From Janthinobacterium sp. CG3 (GTDB lineage Bacteria; Pseudomonadota; Gammaproteobacteria; Burkholderiales; Burkholderiaceae_D): a stretch of 64,000 bases of DNA. Numbering within the stretch: position 1 is the stretch's first letter; the number at the start of each line of letters is the position of its first letter. Shown piece after piece: positions 1-7,199 of the stretch. The position numbers and the translations under genes were made by a program. A model generated the notes under the pieces. It ran no database searches. It was not told where the DNA came from and saw nothing but the letters and a program-made list of their open reading frames with translations. The stretch lies in the NCBI RefSeq assembly GCF_000344615.1, contig NZ_KB467824.1, forward strand, positions 2,854,786 through 2,918,785, in the 5' to 3' direction.

Positions 1-153
1 CATTTGATAATTTAAGTATGCGGCGGACCGAAGTCCGCCGGCACCTTCATCAAATGCCCACATTTATCGACTGTTAATTGTTAAAGAACTTGTTCTGTAG
101 TGCCTTCTGCGTCACCGACAAAGCGTTTTGTTTGTCGTCAGCAGAGAAGGAAG
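1..153 (-). other. rRNA operon leader (boxA and 16S processing stem)
   Basis: Read on the minus strand, this is the transcribed leader of an rRNA operon whose 16S gene would lie before position 1. A boxA antitermination motif (GTTCTTTAACAA) occupies 78-89. Below it a stable hairpin (CGGCGGAC, loop cgaa, GTCCGCCG) occupies 21-40. An outer stem pairs 1-8 with 49-56 (CATTTGAT/ATCAAATG). This matches the usual order of promoter, boxA and processing stem ahead of 16S. The 16S itself is not in the window, so the assignment is inferred from the leader layout. Confidence 0.75.
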
Positions 154-182
154 AGTATGCAGCGTTTCGCTTGTTTCGTCAA
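154..182 (-). promoter_or_regulatory. rRNA operon promoter, proximal (P2-like)
   Basis: On the minus strand a -35 TTGACG (177-182) and a -10 CATACT (154-159) are separated by exactly 17 bases. It lies about 65 bases ahead of boxA, as expected for the promoter nearest the rRNA leader. Confidence 0.7.
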
Positions 183-269
183 CCCCCTGATTTTCCTGCA
201 ACCCCGTTTCCGGCGCTCCCCGTTGCGCTGCAACTACTTGATTTCGCTACTGTTTCAGCGGGGAGGCGA

Positions 270-299
270 ACTATAGCAAAGCGCTCGCATCATTGGCAA
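270..299 (-). promoter_or_regulatory. rRNA operon promoter, distal (P1-like)
   Basis: On the minus strand a -35 TTGCCA (294-299) and a -10 TATAGT (270-275) are separated by 18 bases. The bases just after the -10 (TCGCCTCCCC) form a GC-rich discriminator, a known feature of stringently controlled rRNA P1 promoters. The distance to the second promoter is about 115 bases, a typical tandem arrangement. Between 300 and 512 nothing further is recognised. Confidence 0.6.
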
Positions 300-512
300 G
301 TGTTTTGTGTCGGCAATTCTCGCGGCGCCGTTCAAGCCACTTGGCGCCCCTCCATACCGCGTTTTTAGCAGACTGTCGCAACGGCGTGGCACGACGACCC
401 TGGCCTGCGTAGAGTTGCATCATTCCAACACGCTCTGCGCCAGCTACCCCACCTCGTCGCTCAGTTACACTGGCTATTTGTACAGACTACTTTTTGCCCC
501 CGAAAGCCCTAT

Positions 513-1826
513 ATGTTTTCTCAGTCCACACTACAACAGATCCTGAAGACCGGCCTGCTCTGGCTGCAGCGCGGCTTTGACACGACGGCGACTTGGGTTA
601 CCCAGCTGTCTTGGTGGAAATTTTTTCTGTTCGCGGCGCTGGCCTTAATTGCCGGCTCGATTTTGCAGGACGAATTGTTTTCATCCGGTCCCGACGAGGA
701 AGTGGTGATCAAGTCGGACAAGCGCCCGAACAAGAAGACCACCGTCGAAACGAATATCCTGATCGATGACACGGGCATCCACTTCAACCCGCGCAAAAGC
801 ATCAACCGGCGCCATTCGGCCAGTGCAGCGACAGTGGAGCCGGCCGAGCCGGCTGAACCGGCCGAGCCGGGCGAACCGGCAGAACCGCCGATTCCACCGC
901 GGCCGGCCAAGCCGCCGCTGCCGCCCAAGCCCCCCAAGCCGTCCTTTCCGGTGAGCGTTGACGTGTCCGGCGATGAGGTGCACATCGGCCTGCCGCCACG
1001 AGTTGGCGAGGAGCTGTCGAACGCCATCGAAGAGGCCGTCGAGGATGCTGCCGAGCAAAAGGTAACGCGTTATCACAAGCAGGCCTCGACCTGGTTCACC
1101 AGTTTTGTCTGGCTGCTGGTGTTGACGCTGTTCGCGACCAAGGCTTTGGTCGGGGGAAAAAAGCGCGCCGAAGCCGAAACGATGACGGCGAACGCCGCCG
1201 CCGAGCGGGAGTCCATGCAGCGCCAGCTGAGCGAAGCGAAAATGCAGACGATGCAGGCCCAGGTCGAGCCGCACTTCCTGTTTAATACGCTGGCCTCGGT
1301 CGAACACTTGATCGAAACGAATCCGCCGCGCGCGTCGGCAATGCAGCGCAGTCTGATTCAGTACCTGCGCGCGGTACTGCCACAGATACGCGAAAACGCC
1401 GTGATCACCAACCTCGGCCGTGAAGCCGACATGGTCCAGGCCTATCTGAATCTATTGAAAATGCGCATGGAAGAACGCCTGACCGTGGTGTTCGACATTC
1501 CCGACGGCCTGCGCACGGCCGCCTTTCCGCCGATGATGCTGCAATCGATGGTGGAAAACGCCATCAAGCACGGCCTCGAATGCAAGCCCGAAGGCGGCAC
1601 CTTAACGGTGCGGGCCGAAGTCGCGCACAGCAAGCTGCGGCTCTCGGTTACCGATGACGGCCTCGGCTTTGGCGCCGTGCCGAGCGATGGCACCGGCCTG
1701 GGCCTGCCGACCATCCGCGAGCGGCTCAAATTATTGCACGGCGATCAGGCGCAATTGCTGATCGCGCCCAATACACCAAGCGGCGTGTGCGTCACCATCG
1801 AGGTGCCGTACCAGTTGTCGAAGTAA
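513..1826 (+). CDS. LytS/YehU-type sensor histidine kinase
   Basis: A 437-residue membrane kinase of the His_kinase (PF06580) type that pairs with LytTR regulators. Two membrane segments are visible, at about residues 35-51 and 194-213. They bracket a periplasmic region with an EPA-rich then PP-rich low-complexity stretch (about 109-145). A coiled segment (about 217-250) leads into the phosphoacceptor motif EPHFLFNTL, with His254. The N-box (MVENAIKHGLE) and G-boxes (DDGLGFG, GTGLGLPTIRERL) of the ATPase domain are intact. The partner regulator begins 116 bases downstream on the same strand. The ligand is unknown; the proline-rich periplasmic linker is unusual for the family. Confidence 0.88.
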   Translation: MFSQSTLQQILKTGLLWLQRGFDTTATWVTQLSWWKFFLFAALALIAGSILQDELFSSGPDEEVVIKSDKRPNKKTTVETNILIDDTGIHFNPRKSINRRHSASAATVEPAEPAEPAEPGEPAEPPIPPRPAKPPLPPKPPKPSFPVSVDVSGDEVHIGLPPRVGEELSNAIEEAVEDAAEQKVTRYHKQASTWFTSFVWLLVLTLFATKALVGGKKRAEAETMTANAAAERESMQRQLSEAKMQTMQAQVEPHFLFNTLASVEHLIETNPPRASAMQRSLIQYLRAVLPQIRENAVITNLGREADMVQAYLNLLKMRMEERLTVVFDIPDGLRTAAFPPMMLQSMVENAIKHGLECKPEGGTLTVRAEVAHSKLRLSVTDDGLGFGAVPSDGTGLGLPTIRERLKLLHGDQAQLLIAPNTPSGVCVTIEVPYQLSK

Positions 1827-1942
1827 AGCGCTGGTCGCCGACCGGCGGCCGGTCCCTTCAACGCGGCGCCGCTGCGAAGGTGATTGATTTAATAACCATT
1901 TCATTGAATAATTGGCGCTCGCCCAGTTCACACTCTATACCT

Positions 1943-2701
1943 ATGCCTACAGCTATCATTGCCGACGACGAAAGATTGATGCGCGACCAACTGCGCATGC
2001 GCCTGGCCCAGGCCTGGCCTGAGTTGGAGATCCTCGGCGAGGCCAAGAACGGCGACGAGGCGATCGAGCTGGTCGACCAGCTCAAGCCGGACTTCACCTT
2101 TCTCGACATCCGCATGCCCGGCAAGACCGGCATGGAGGCGGCCCAGGTCATCGGCAACAAGAGCCGCATCGTCTTCGTTACCGCCTACGACGCGTATGCG
2201 GTCGAGGCTTTCGAGCGCGGCGCGGTCGACTATGTGCTCAAGCCGTCCGAACTCGAGCGCCTGCGGGTGACGGTCGAGCGGCTCAAAACGCATCTGAGCA
2301 AGCCGGCCGTGGACATGAACAGCAGCGTCACCGCGATGCTGTCGCAACTGGCCGAGAAAATTGTCGCCAAGCCCACCTACTTGCAATGGATACAGGCCAG
2401 CATCGGCCAGGATTTGCGCATGATTCCCGTCGAGGAGATTCTGTTCTTCCGTTCCGATGAAAAATACACCTGCGTGCAGACGGCGAAGTACGAGGCGCTG
2501 ATCCGCAAGCCGGTGCGCGATCTGGCCGAGGAACTCGATCCATCGCTTTTCTGGCAAATCCACCGCGCCACCCTGGTCAACGTTAACGCTATCGAGGGTG
2601 TCACGCGCGATATCCGCGGCCGTCATTTGGTGTTGATCAAGGGTAAGGCCGACAAGTTGGAAGTGAGCCGCAGCTTTTTGCATCTATTTAAGCAGATGTA
2701 G
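1943..2701 (+). CDS. LytTR-family response regulator
   Basis: A 252-residue regulator with an N-terminal receiver domain and a C-terminal LytTR DNA-binding domain. The receiver shows the acidic pocket D8/D9, phosphoacceptor D55 (FTFLDIRMPG), T80 and K100 (DYVLKP). The LytTR part runs from about residue 150 (EEILFFRSDEKYTCV) and contains the conserved IHRATLVNVNAI segment. The open frame extends upstream to 1787, but the ATG at 1943 starts directly at the canonical receiver N-terminus, so it is chosen. It almost certainly acts with the kinase just upstream; target genes cannot be read from this window. Confidence 0.88.
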   Translation: MPTAIIADDERLMRDQLRMRLAQAWPELEILGEAKNGDEAIELVDQLKPDFTFLDIRMPGKTGMEAAQVIGNKSRIVFVTAYDAYAVEAFERGAVDYVLKPSELERLRVTVERLKTHLSKPAVDMNSSVTAMLSQLAEKIVAKPTYLQWIQASIGQDLRMIPVEEILFFRSDEKYTCVQTAKYEALIRKPVRDLAEELDPSLFWQIHRATLVNVNAIEGVTRDIRGRHLVLIKGKADKLEVSRSFLHLFKQM

Positions 2702-2721
2702 ATACCCCCGCCGGCGCGATC

Positions 2722-2742
2722 GACGCGACTTTGCGTCGCGTC
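2722..2742 (+). terminator. Hairpin after the response regulator
   Basis: An inverted repeat GACGCGA (2722-2728) / TCGCGTC (2736-2742) follows the regulator stop by 20 bases. There is no T-tract, so if it ends transcription it is not a standard intrinsic terminator. Confidence 0.35.
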
Positions 2743-2813
2743 AATCCTGCCTGGCTCGCCTTGCATTAGTGTGTAACAGGCCCTCGCGCGGTGTAGACCA
2801 ACAGCGTGAATCC

Positions 2814-2845
2814 GGGGTCAGACCCCGAGGGTTTGACCCCGAATT
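2814..2845. repeat. GGGGTCAGACCCC palindromic repeat
   Basis: The stretch contains GGGGTCAGACCCC, a near-palindrome, followed by GGGTTTGACCCC, a second half of the same type. A shorter relative (CCGGGGTCAG) occurs at about 15950. It looks like a member of a small dispersed repeat family in intergenic DNA; only two partial copies are visible here. Confidence 0.4.
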
Positions 2846-2909
2846 TGCCGCCACTGGATGACGGTTGGCGTTTCCGGCTCTCCATCCCTCCCCCTGTTTG
2901 GAGCGCACT

Positions 2910-4085
2910 ATGAGCAAACCGGATCACGCCGGCCCGCGCCGCGCCGCGCCGCTGCTGGCCGCCCTGCTGCTGACGCTGCCGCTGGCCTACCGCTTGCTGA
3001 AGGCCGCCGGCGGGCGCGAGCACGCGCGCAACCACGGCATCATCCACAACGCCGGCGACGCCATCATCAGCACCGACGCCGCCCAGACCATCCTGCAAGC
3101 GAACCCCGCCGCGGCCGCCATGTTCGGCACCACCGTGTCGGCAATGCATGGCGCGACGCTCGACAAATTCATCCCGCGCGACCTGCGCACCCTGGGCGAG
3201 CAGCAAACCGTCGGCCACTTCGGCGACACCGGCATCCACCTGCGCATGATGGGCCGGCGCGCCATCGACCACGCCGTCACCGGCCTGAAGGCAAGCGGCG
3301 AGCGCTTCCCGCTGGAGGGGTCGATCGCCAGCCAGAGCGAGGACGGCGCCACCGTCTACACCATCATCTTGCGCGATATCACCGAGCGCAAGCAGATGCA
3401 CGAGCAACTGGAACGCTCCTTTTCCCAGCTGCGCCAATTGTCGGCGACGCTGCAAACCATCCGCGAAGAGGAGCGCAAGCACATCGCCCGCGAGTTGCAC
3501 GACGACCTGGGACAGTTGCTGGCGACGCTGAGGCTAGACCTGACCCTGCTGCAACAGCACGCCGACCCGACCCCGGCCAGCGCGCGCATCCTGAGCAATA
3601 TGGACGGGCTGATCGTCACGGCGATCACTTCGCTGCGCCGCATCGCCGGCAACCTTCGGCCGCGCGCGCTCGACGAGGGCGGCCTGTACTTCGCGCTGCA
3701 AAGCCTGCGCCAGGAGTTTGTCCAGCGCCACGGCATCAACGTCGAACTGCTGGCCGACGAGGCCGAGCTGACCCTCGACGACGTCTACAGCACCGCCATC
3801 TACCGCATCGTGCAAGAGTCGCTGACCAATATCGCCCGCCACGCGCAGGCGCGCAATGTAACGGTGTCACTACACCGGATCGACTCCGAACTGGCGCTGG
3901 CGATCCAGGACGACGGCCGCGGCATCCAGGAAAGCGACATGGACAAGGCCTCGTCCTTCGGCTTGCTGGGCATGCGCGAACGGGTTTGGAATTTGCACGG
4001 CGTCATCAACATCAGCGCCAACGACGGCGCCACCCGCGGCACCCGCATCGACGTCGTGCTGCCGCTGCCGGCCGACGCGGCATGA
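2910..4085 (+). CDS. PAS-domain sensor kinase, NarL/UhpB (HisKA_3) type
   Basis: A 391-residue kinase. A short hydrophobic N-terminal segment (about 12-30) may be a single membrane anchor. A PAS domain follows (about 40-158, ending in the typical DITERKQ) and then a HisKA_3 dimerisation domain with His197 in RELHDDLGQ. The C-terminal ATPase domain has DDGRGI and a GLLGMRERV motif. The ATG at 2910 is preceded by GGAG at a good distance; a TTG 45 bases upstream is less likely. Kinases of this class normally phosphorylate LuxR-type regulators, but none is encoded beside it, so it looks like an orphan or works with a distant partner. Confidence 0.82.
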   Translation: MSKPDHAGPRRAAPLLAALLLTLPLAYRLLKAAGGREHARNHGIIHNAGDAIISTDAAQTILQANPAAAAMFGTTVSAMHGATLDKFIPRDLRTLGEQQTVGHFGDTGIHLRMMGRRAIDHAVTGLKASGERFPLEGSIASQSEDGATVYTIILRDITERKQMHEQLERSFSQLRQLSATLQTIREEERKHIARELHDDLGQLLATLRLDLTLLQQHADPTPASARILSNMDGLIVTAITSLRRIAGNLRPRALDEGGLYFALQSLRQEFVQRHGINVELLADEAELTLDDVYSTAIYRIVQESLTNIARHAQARNVTVSLHRIDSELALAIQDDGRGIQESDMDKASSFGLLGMRERVWNLHGVINISANDGATRGTRIDVVLPLPADAA

Positions 4086-4111
4086 AAAAAGGCGCTCCGC
4101 AGAGCGCCTTT
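4085..4111. terminator. Bidirectional terminator between kinase and porin
   Basis: GGCGCTC (4091-4097), loop CGCA and GAGCGCC (4102-4108) form a stem. It is flanked by A6 on the left, which gives a T6 tract for the minus-strand porin, and by TTT on the right. It sits between two convergent genes. Confidence 0.75.
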
Positions 4112-4133
4112 CGACTACCTGGCCCGCACTTAG

Positions 4134-5078
4134 TTAGAACTTGTGCGAAATGCCCAGCTGGTAGGAGGTCAGCGACTTGACGCGCTCGCGGCCGGCGTAG
4201 ACGTACAGGTCGGTGCGCTTCGACAGGTGGTGGTCGTAGCCAAGGCCGAATTCCTTGACGGTGTCGACGTCCTTCTTGCCGACAACGCTTTGCTGGCCTT
4301 TGCCGAACACCGCTTTGGCGTCGCCCGAGCCGATGCTGTAATTTACGCCGACCAGGAAGCCCTCGAACTCGCCGGTTTTCGCGACCTTGGTGTCGCCCTT
4401 GGCGTAGGCGCCGGTGACTTTTACATCGCCGAATTTATAGCCGCCGCCAACCACGTACATGTTTGGCTTGGCGGCGTTGGCCAGCAGTTGCGCGGTACGC
4501 TCGTAGCCGGCGTGCAGGCTGATCGGACCGTTGTCGTAGGTCAGCAAGGCGGCGTAGCCGGCGTCGGCGCCCGACACTTCGCTCAGCACGACTTGGCCGC
4601 TGGCGACGAAACCGCCCATGTTCGGGCTGTTGTAGGTCAGCGCGTTGCTGACCCGCGAGGTCGACACGCCAACGCGCATCATCGTTTCATTGACCTTGCC
4701 GACCACGCCGTCGGCGCCGAACGGCTCGACGCGGTTTTGCGCGCCGTCGACCAAGTCCTTGGTGCGGCCCAGGTAGACGGTACCGAAGCTGCCCTTCAAG
4801 CCGACTGTGGCTTGGCGGTCAAACAGCCCGCCCTTTTGCATGCCGGTGTCGGCCAGCACTTCGCTTTCCAGGTTGAAGATCGCCGTCAGGCCGTTGCCCA
4901 GGTCTTCCGAGCCTTTGAAACCCAGGCGCGAAGCGTGGTTTTCGCGTTCGACAGTGGACGCGCCAGTTGTCTTGGCCAGACCCAGATCGACGACGCCGTA
5001 GATGGTGACGTTCGATTGCGCCTGCGCCGATGCTGCGAAACTGCCGATAACCAGTGCTGCCAGAGTAAGTTTTTTCAC
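4134..5078 (-). CDS. Gram-negative porin (OmpC/Porin_4 type)
   Basis: A 314-residue trimeric-type outer-membrane porin with a clean signal peptide (KKLTLAALVIGSFAASAQA) followed by SNVTIYGVVDLGL, the hallmark first strand of betaproteobacterial general porins. The C-terminus LGISHKF ends in the phenylalanine required for BAM-mediated insertion. An ATG-initiated frame reaches 5216, but a GTG at 5078 places the signal peptide at the N-terminus and has a purine-rich AGAGAA ahead of it, so GTG is chosen. A shared hairpin terminator lies just downstream. Its substrate range cannot be predicted. Confidence 0.92.
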   Translation of the reverse strand: MKKLTLAALVIGSFAASAQAQSNVTIYGVVDLGLAKTTGASTVERENHASRLGFKGSEDLGNGLTAIFNLESEVLADTGMQKGGLFDRQATVGLKGSFGTVYLGRTKDLVDGAQNRVEPFGADGVVGKVNETMMRVGVSTSRVSNALTYNSPNMGGFVASGQVVLSEVSGADAGYAALLTYDNGPISLHAGYERTAQLLANAAKPNMYVVGGGYKFGDVKVTGAYAKGDTKVAKTGEFEGFLVGVNYSIGSGDAKAVFGKGQQSVVGKKDVDTVKEFGLGYDHHLSKRTDLYVYAGRERVKSLTSYQLGISHKF

Positions 5079-5137
5079 TTGATATTCTCTACATTGAGTT
5101 GACGAAATTGAGCATTGCAGAGGAGGCCGGCGGACCG

Positions 5138-5156
5138 GGGAATCGTCGCGATTCCC
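5138..5156 (-). promoter_or_regulatory. Palindromic hairpin in the porin leader
   Basis: A perfect 8-bp inverted repeat, GGGAATCG (5138-5145) / CGATTCCC (5149-5156) with a 3-base loop, lies 60 bases upstream of the porin GTG start. It could be an operator or an mRNA hairpin; its role is unknown. Confidence 0.4.
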
Positions 5157-5401
5157 GTCCAGTCCGTCTGCATCCGCGCTACCGAACCGAATCATGCCTA
5201 TCAAATGCTTCAACAATATGACATCGGCAATTTGTTGTTTTTTTGCATCAAATCATTCCGCTGGGCAGGGAATTGCGTGTCGTGGTGTTTTTCTGGAGGG
5301 ACGGACGGGGGGCGATGCGCGGGGACGGCACAGCCGGGAGGTGAGCGTGTCGTAGCTCGGATTGGCAGAGCGTCATCCGGCGCCGGGCCGCTGTTGGCGC
5401 C
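5157..5401. other. Porin upstream intergenic region
   Basis: This stretch upstream of the porin holds no convincing gene. Any porin promoter should lie in the AT-richer part around 5200-5250, but no clear -35/-10 pair was found. The remainder is low-information GC-rich DNA leading into a palindromic repeat at 5402. Confidence 0.4.
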
Positions 5402-5446
5402 GGTCGGGTTACCCATGTCGTCAGACAGCGGAGGACTAACCCGACC
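5402..5446. repeat. REP-like palindrome with GGTCGGGTTA arms
   Basis: A perfect 10-bp inverted repeat, GGTCGGGTTA (5402-5411) and TAACCCGACC (5437-5446), encloses 25 bases. Related CGGGTTA-type palindromes occur at about 23350 and 26353. It ends 33 bases from the left inverted repeat of the insertion sequence. Confidence 0.55.
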
Positions 5447-5478
5447 TTCTATGATGAATTCCAAGTCAACTGGTTTTT

Positions 5479-5493
5479 CGCAAATTTATCCTA
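5479..5493 (+). repeat. IS1111-type subterminal inverted repeat, left in window
   Basis: CGCAAATTTATCCTA pairs, with one mismatch, with the inverted copy at 7116-7130. This end lies downstream of the transposase, at the far side of the non-coding region. Confidence 0.7.
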
Positions 5494-5927
5494 TCCCTTG
5501 TTTCGGTATCGGCGGGGTCAAGGGCGGGCGAAGCCCGGCGAAGCGAACCCTTGACGCCGCCGATACCGAAATATGCTGGTCCATGGCGCCATGACGCATA
5601 TTGCGGCTTGGCGCCATGCCGACCTGTTTCGTTTTGGCCTTCGTTCATTGCCAGCGCTTTGCTTTCGTCGTTCGTACAGCCCAGTTCGAAGCTCTCGGTC
5701 ATCATTGCGTGAGACTTCACGTCCCACCACCTTCTATCCGCTGGTTTTGCTACCCCAGCCTAATTCTGCATGCGCGTTGCGCTTAGTGACCTTGATGCGT
5801 GCAAGCCCCATCTACTAGGGTCGGTTGCCATGGGCAACCAGGTCGGGTTACGGGCCTGCCTACTCCTTGCTGCTGCGTAGTTCAACGTAATGCCAACTGC
5901 TGGTACTGAACGTGCCGCCTTACTCCC
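5494..5927 (-). ncRNA. Putative guide (bridge/seek) RNA region of the IS1111-type element
   Basis: This 434-base segment between the transposase stop and the end repeat has no credible protein but strong secondary structure. A 24-nt inverted repeat (5501-5524 with 5548-5571, one mismatch) encloses a 23-nt GC-rich loop. A second hairpin is GGTTGCC (5823-5829) / GGCAACC (5833-5839) with a 3-nt loop. IS110-family elements are known to express a structured RNA from such regions whose loops base-pair with donor and target DNA. Location, size and structure fit; the exact RNA ends and guide loops cannot be set by eye. Confidence 0.5.
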
Positions 5928-7079
5928 TTATGCCGCTCGTTTCAACTGCGCCCCTTCGGGGACGATCCCATGCTCCAGGTAGCGCCACAGGGCGACCACC
6001 AGCTTGCGCGCCACCGCGACGATGGCGATGCGCTTGCCGCGCTTGTTCTGGCCTCCCTGCGTGCGCCGGGCGAACCATTTCGTCATCACGCTGTCGGGTT
6101 GGTAGCGCAGCCAGAACCAAGACATCTCGATCAACAGCGCGCGCACGCGCCGGTTGCCCTGCTTGCTGATGCCCTGGTCAACCCGGCTCTCGCCGCTGTC
6201 GTAGGGCTGCGGCACCAAACCGACGCAGGCGCCCACCTGCCTGCGGTTCTCGAATTTGCGCCAGAACAGCTCCAGCACCAACCTCGTCGCGCCCACCGGC
6301 CCCACCGCCTTCAACCGTTCCAGGTCGGCAATGCGCTGGCGCACCTCCGGCGGCAATTGCTCCGCCATCCCTTTTTCCAGCGCGGCCAGTTGTTGCTGCG
6401 CCAACTCCAAACGTTTGCACTCCTGTTCCAGCCGCTGCTGCAGCTGCGCCGACAGCGGATCGCCGTCGTAGCAACACAATTCCCGCTTGTTCAGCCGCGC
6501 CCCCACATCGCCGCCGACGCCATCCCAGCAGCCGACGGTGCGCAGCAGCTTGCGGATCCGGTCGCGGTGCTGCTGCGTTTCCTTTTGCAACTCGCCGCGG
6601 TCCCGTACCACGTGCCGCTGCGCCTCGGCCTCCACCGTCGGAACACGGATCACGTGCATCCGGTCGTACTCGCCACGCAACCAGCCCCGCAATGTCAGCA
6701 CGAGCTTGATCGCGTCGAGCCGGTCGGTCTTGGCCCGCCGTTTGTGCCGCTCGACGGGAATGCTGGCAGGGTCGCAGATCACCACCTCGTAGCCCAGCTT
6801 CGAGAGGGCGCGCTCAATCCAGAAGCCATCCTGACCAGCCTCGTACAGCACGACGGTGCGTACCTCGGCGGCCAGGCCCCACTTTGCCTTGAACTTCTCA
6901 ATCTCCTGCACCGTTTCGTTGAGGCGCCCCGCCGCTGTCTCGCCGGAAACCGTCTGAATCGCCGGCTTCTCTCTCTTTCCGTCGTGCAAGGCAATTTTCC
7001 AGCTCTTGCTCGACAACTCTAATGCCACTGCAAAAACTTCGACTTCAGGCGTAAAATCGTTGGCGCGGGTCGGTTGCAT
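5928..7079 (-). CDS. IS110-family (IS1111 group) transposase
   Basis: A 383-residue recombinase with an N-terminal RuvC-like DEDD domain and a C-terminal Transposase_20 domain. The acidic set is E21 (VALELSSKSW), E80 (LYEAG), D119 and D122 (AKTDRLDA). The first position is usually Asp, so Glu21 is a variation. The C-terminal segment PYDSGESRVDQ then GISKQGNRRVR carries the candidate catalytic serine (S295 or S298). A HhH-like region (LERLKAVGPVGA) lies before it. The gene is intact and full length, so the element could be active given its guide RNA. The ATG at 7079 lies 37 bases inside the end repeat. Confidence 0.9.
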   Translation of the reverse strand: MQPTRANDFTPEVEVFAVALELSSKSWKIALHDGKREKPAIQTVSGETAAGRLNETVQEIEKFKAKWGLAAEVRTVVLYEAGQDGFWIERALSKLGYEVVICDPASIPVERHKRRAKTDRLDAIKLVLTLRGWLRGEYDRMHVIRVPTVEAEAQRHVVRDRGELQKETQQHRDRIRKLLRTVGCWDGVGGDVGARLNKRELCCYDGDPLSAQLQQRLEQECKRLELAQQQLAALEKGMAEQLPPEVRQRIADLERLKAVGPVGATRLVLELFWRKFENRRQVGACVGLVPQPYDSGESRVDQGISKQGNRRVRALLIEMSWFWLRYQPDSVMTKWFARRTQGGQNKRGKRIAIVAVARKLVVALWRYLEHGIVPEGAQLKRAA

Positions 7080-7115
7080 GATTTTCTCCTAAGTTGATTC
7101 TTCGAACCTTCACTT

Positions 7116-7130
7116 TAGGATTAATTTGCG
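7116..7130 (-). repeat. IS1111-type subterminal inverted repeat, right in window
   Basis: On the minus strand it reads CGCAAATTAATCCTA, matching the 5479 repeat at 14 of 15 positions. It lies just upstream of the transposase start. Confidence 0.7.
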
Positions 7131-7199
7131 TCTTTTGCCGACCCGCCTTCATTCATAGTATCTACGAAAACCGCGCCAACTTAACAACGCGGGGCCAAC

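Larger units (their letters stand above)
5479..7130 (-). mobile_element. IS110-family insertion sequence, IS1111 group
   Basis: The element contains one transposase gene (5928-7079, minus) and a long non-coding region on its 3' side. Its limits are marked by subterminal inverted repeats: CGCAAATTTATCCTA at 5479-5493 and its complement TAGGATTAATTTGCG at 7116-7130, a 14 of 15 match. Subterminal inverted repeats and a non-coding RNA 3' of the transposase are the known hallmarks of the IS1111 group; classical IS110 elements carry it 5'. The true ends probably extend a few bases beyond each repeat. No target duplication is expected for this family. Total size of about 1.65 kb is typical. Confidence 0.8.

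Noticed and set aside
78-546. Small plus-strand frames opposite the rRNA leader
   Set aside because: They cover the minus-strand rRNA promoters and leader and have no ribosome site or protein-like composition.
5466-5730. Short reading frames in the IS 3' region
   Set aside because: They overlap the inverted repeat and other structured RNA parts, lack ribosome sites and resemble no protein.
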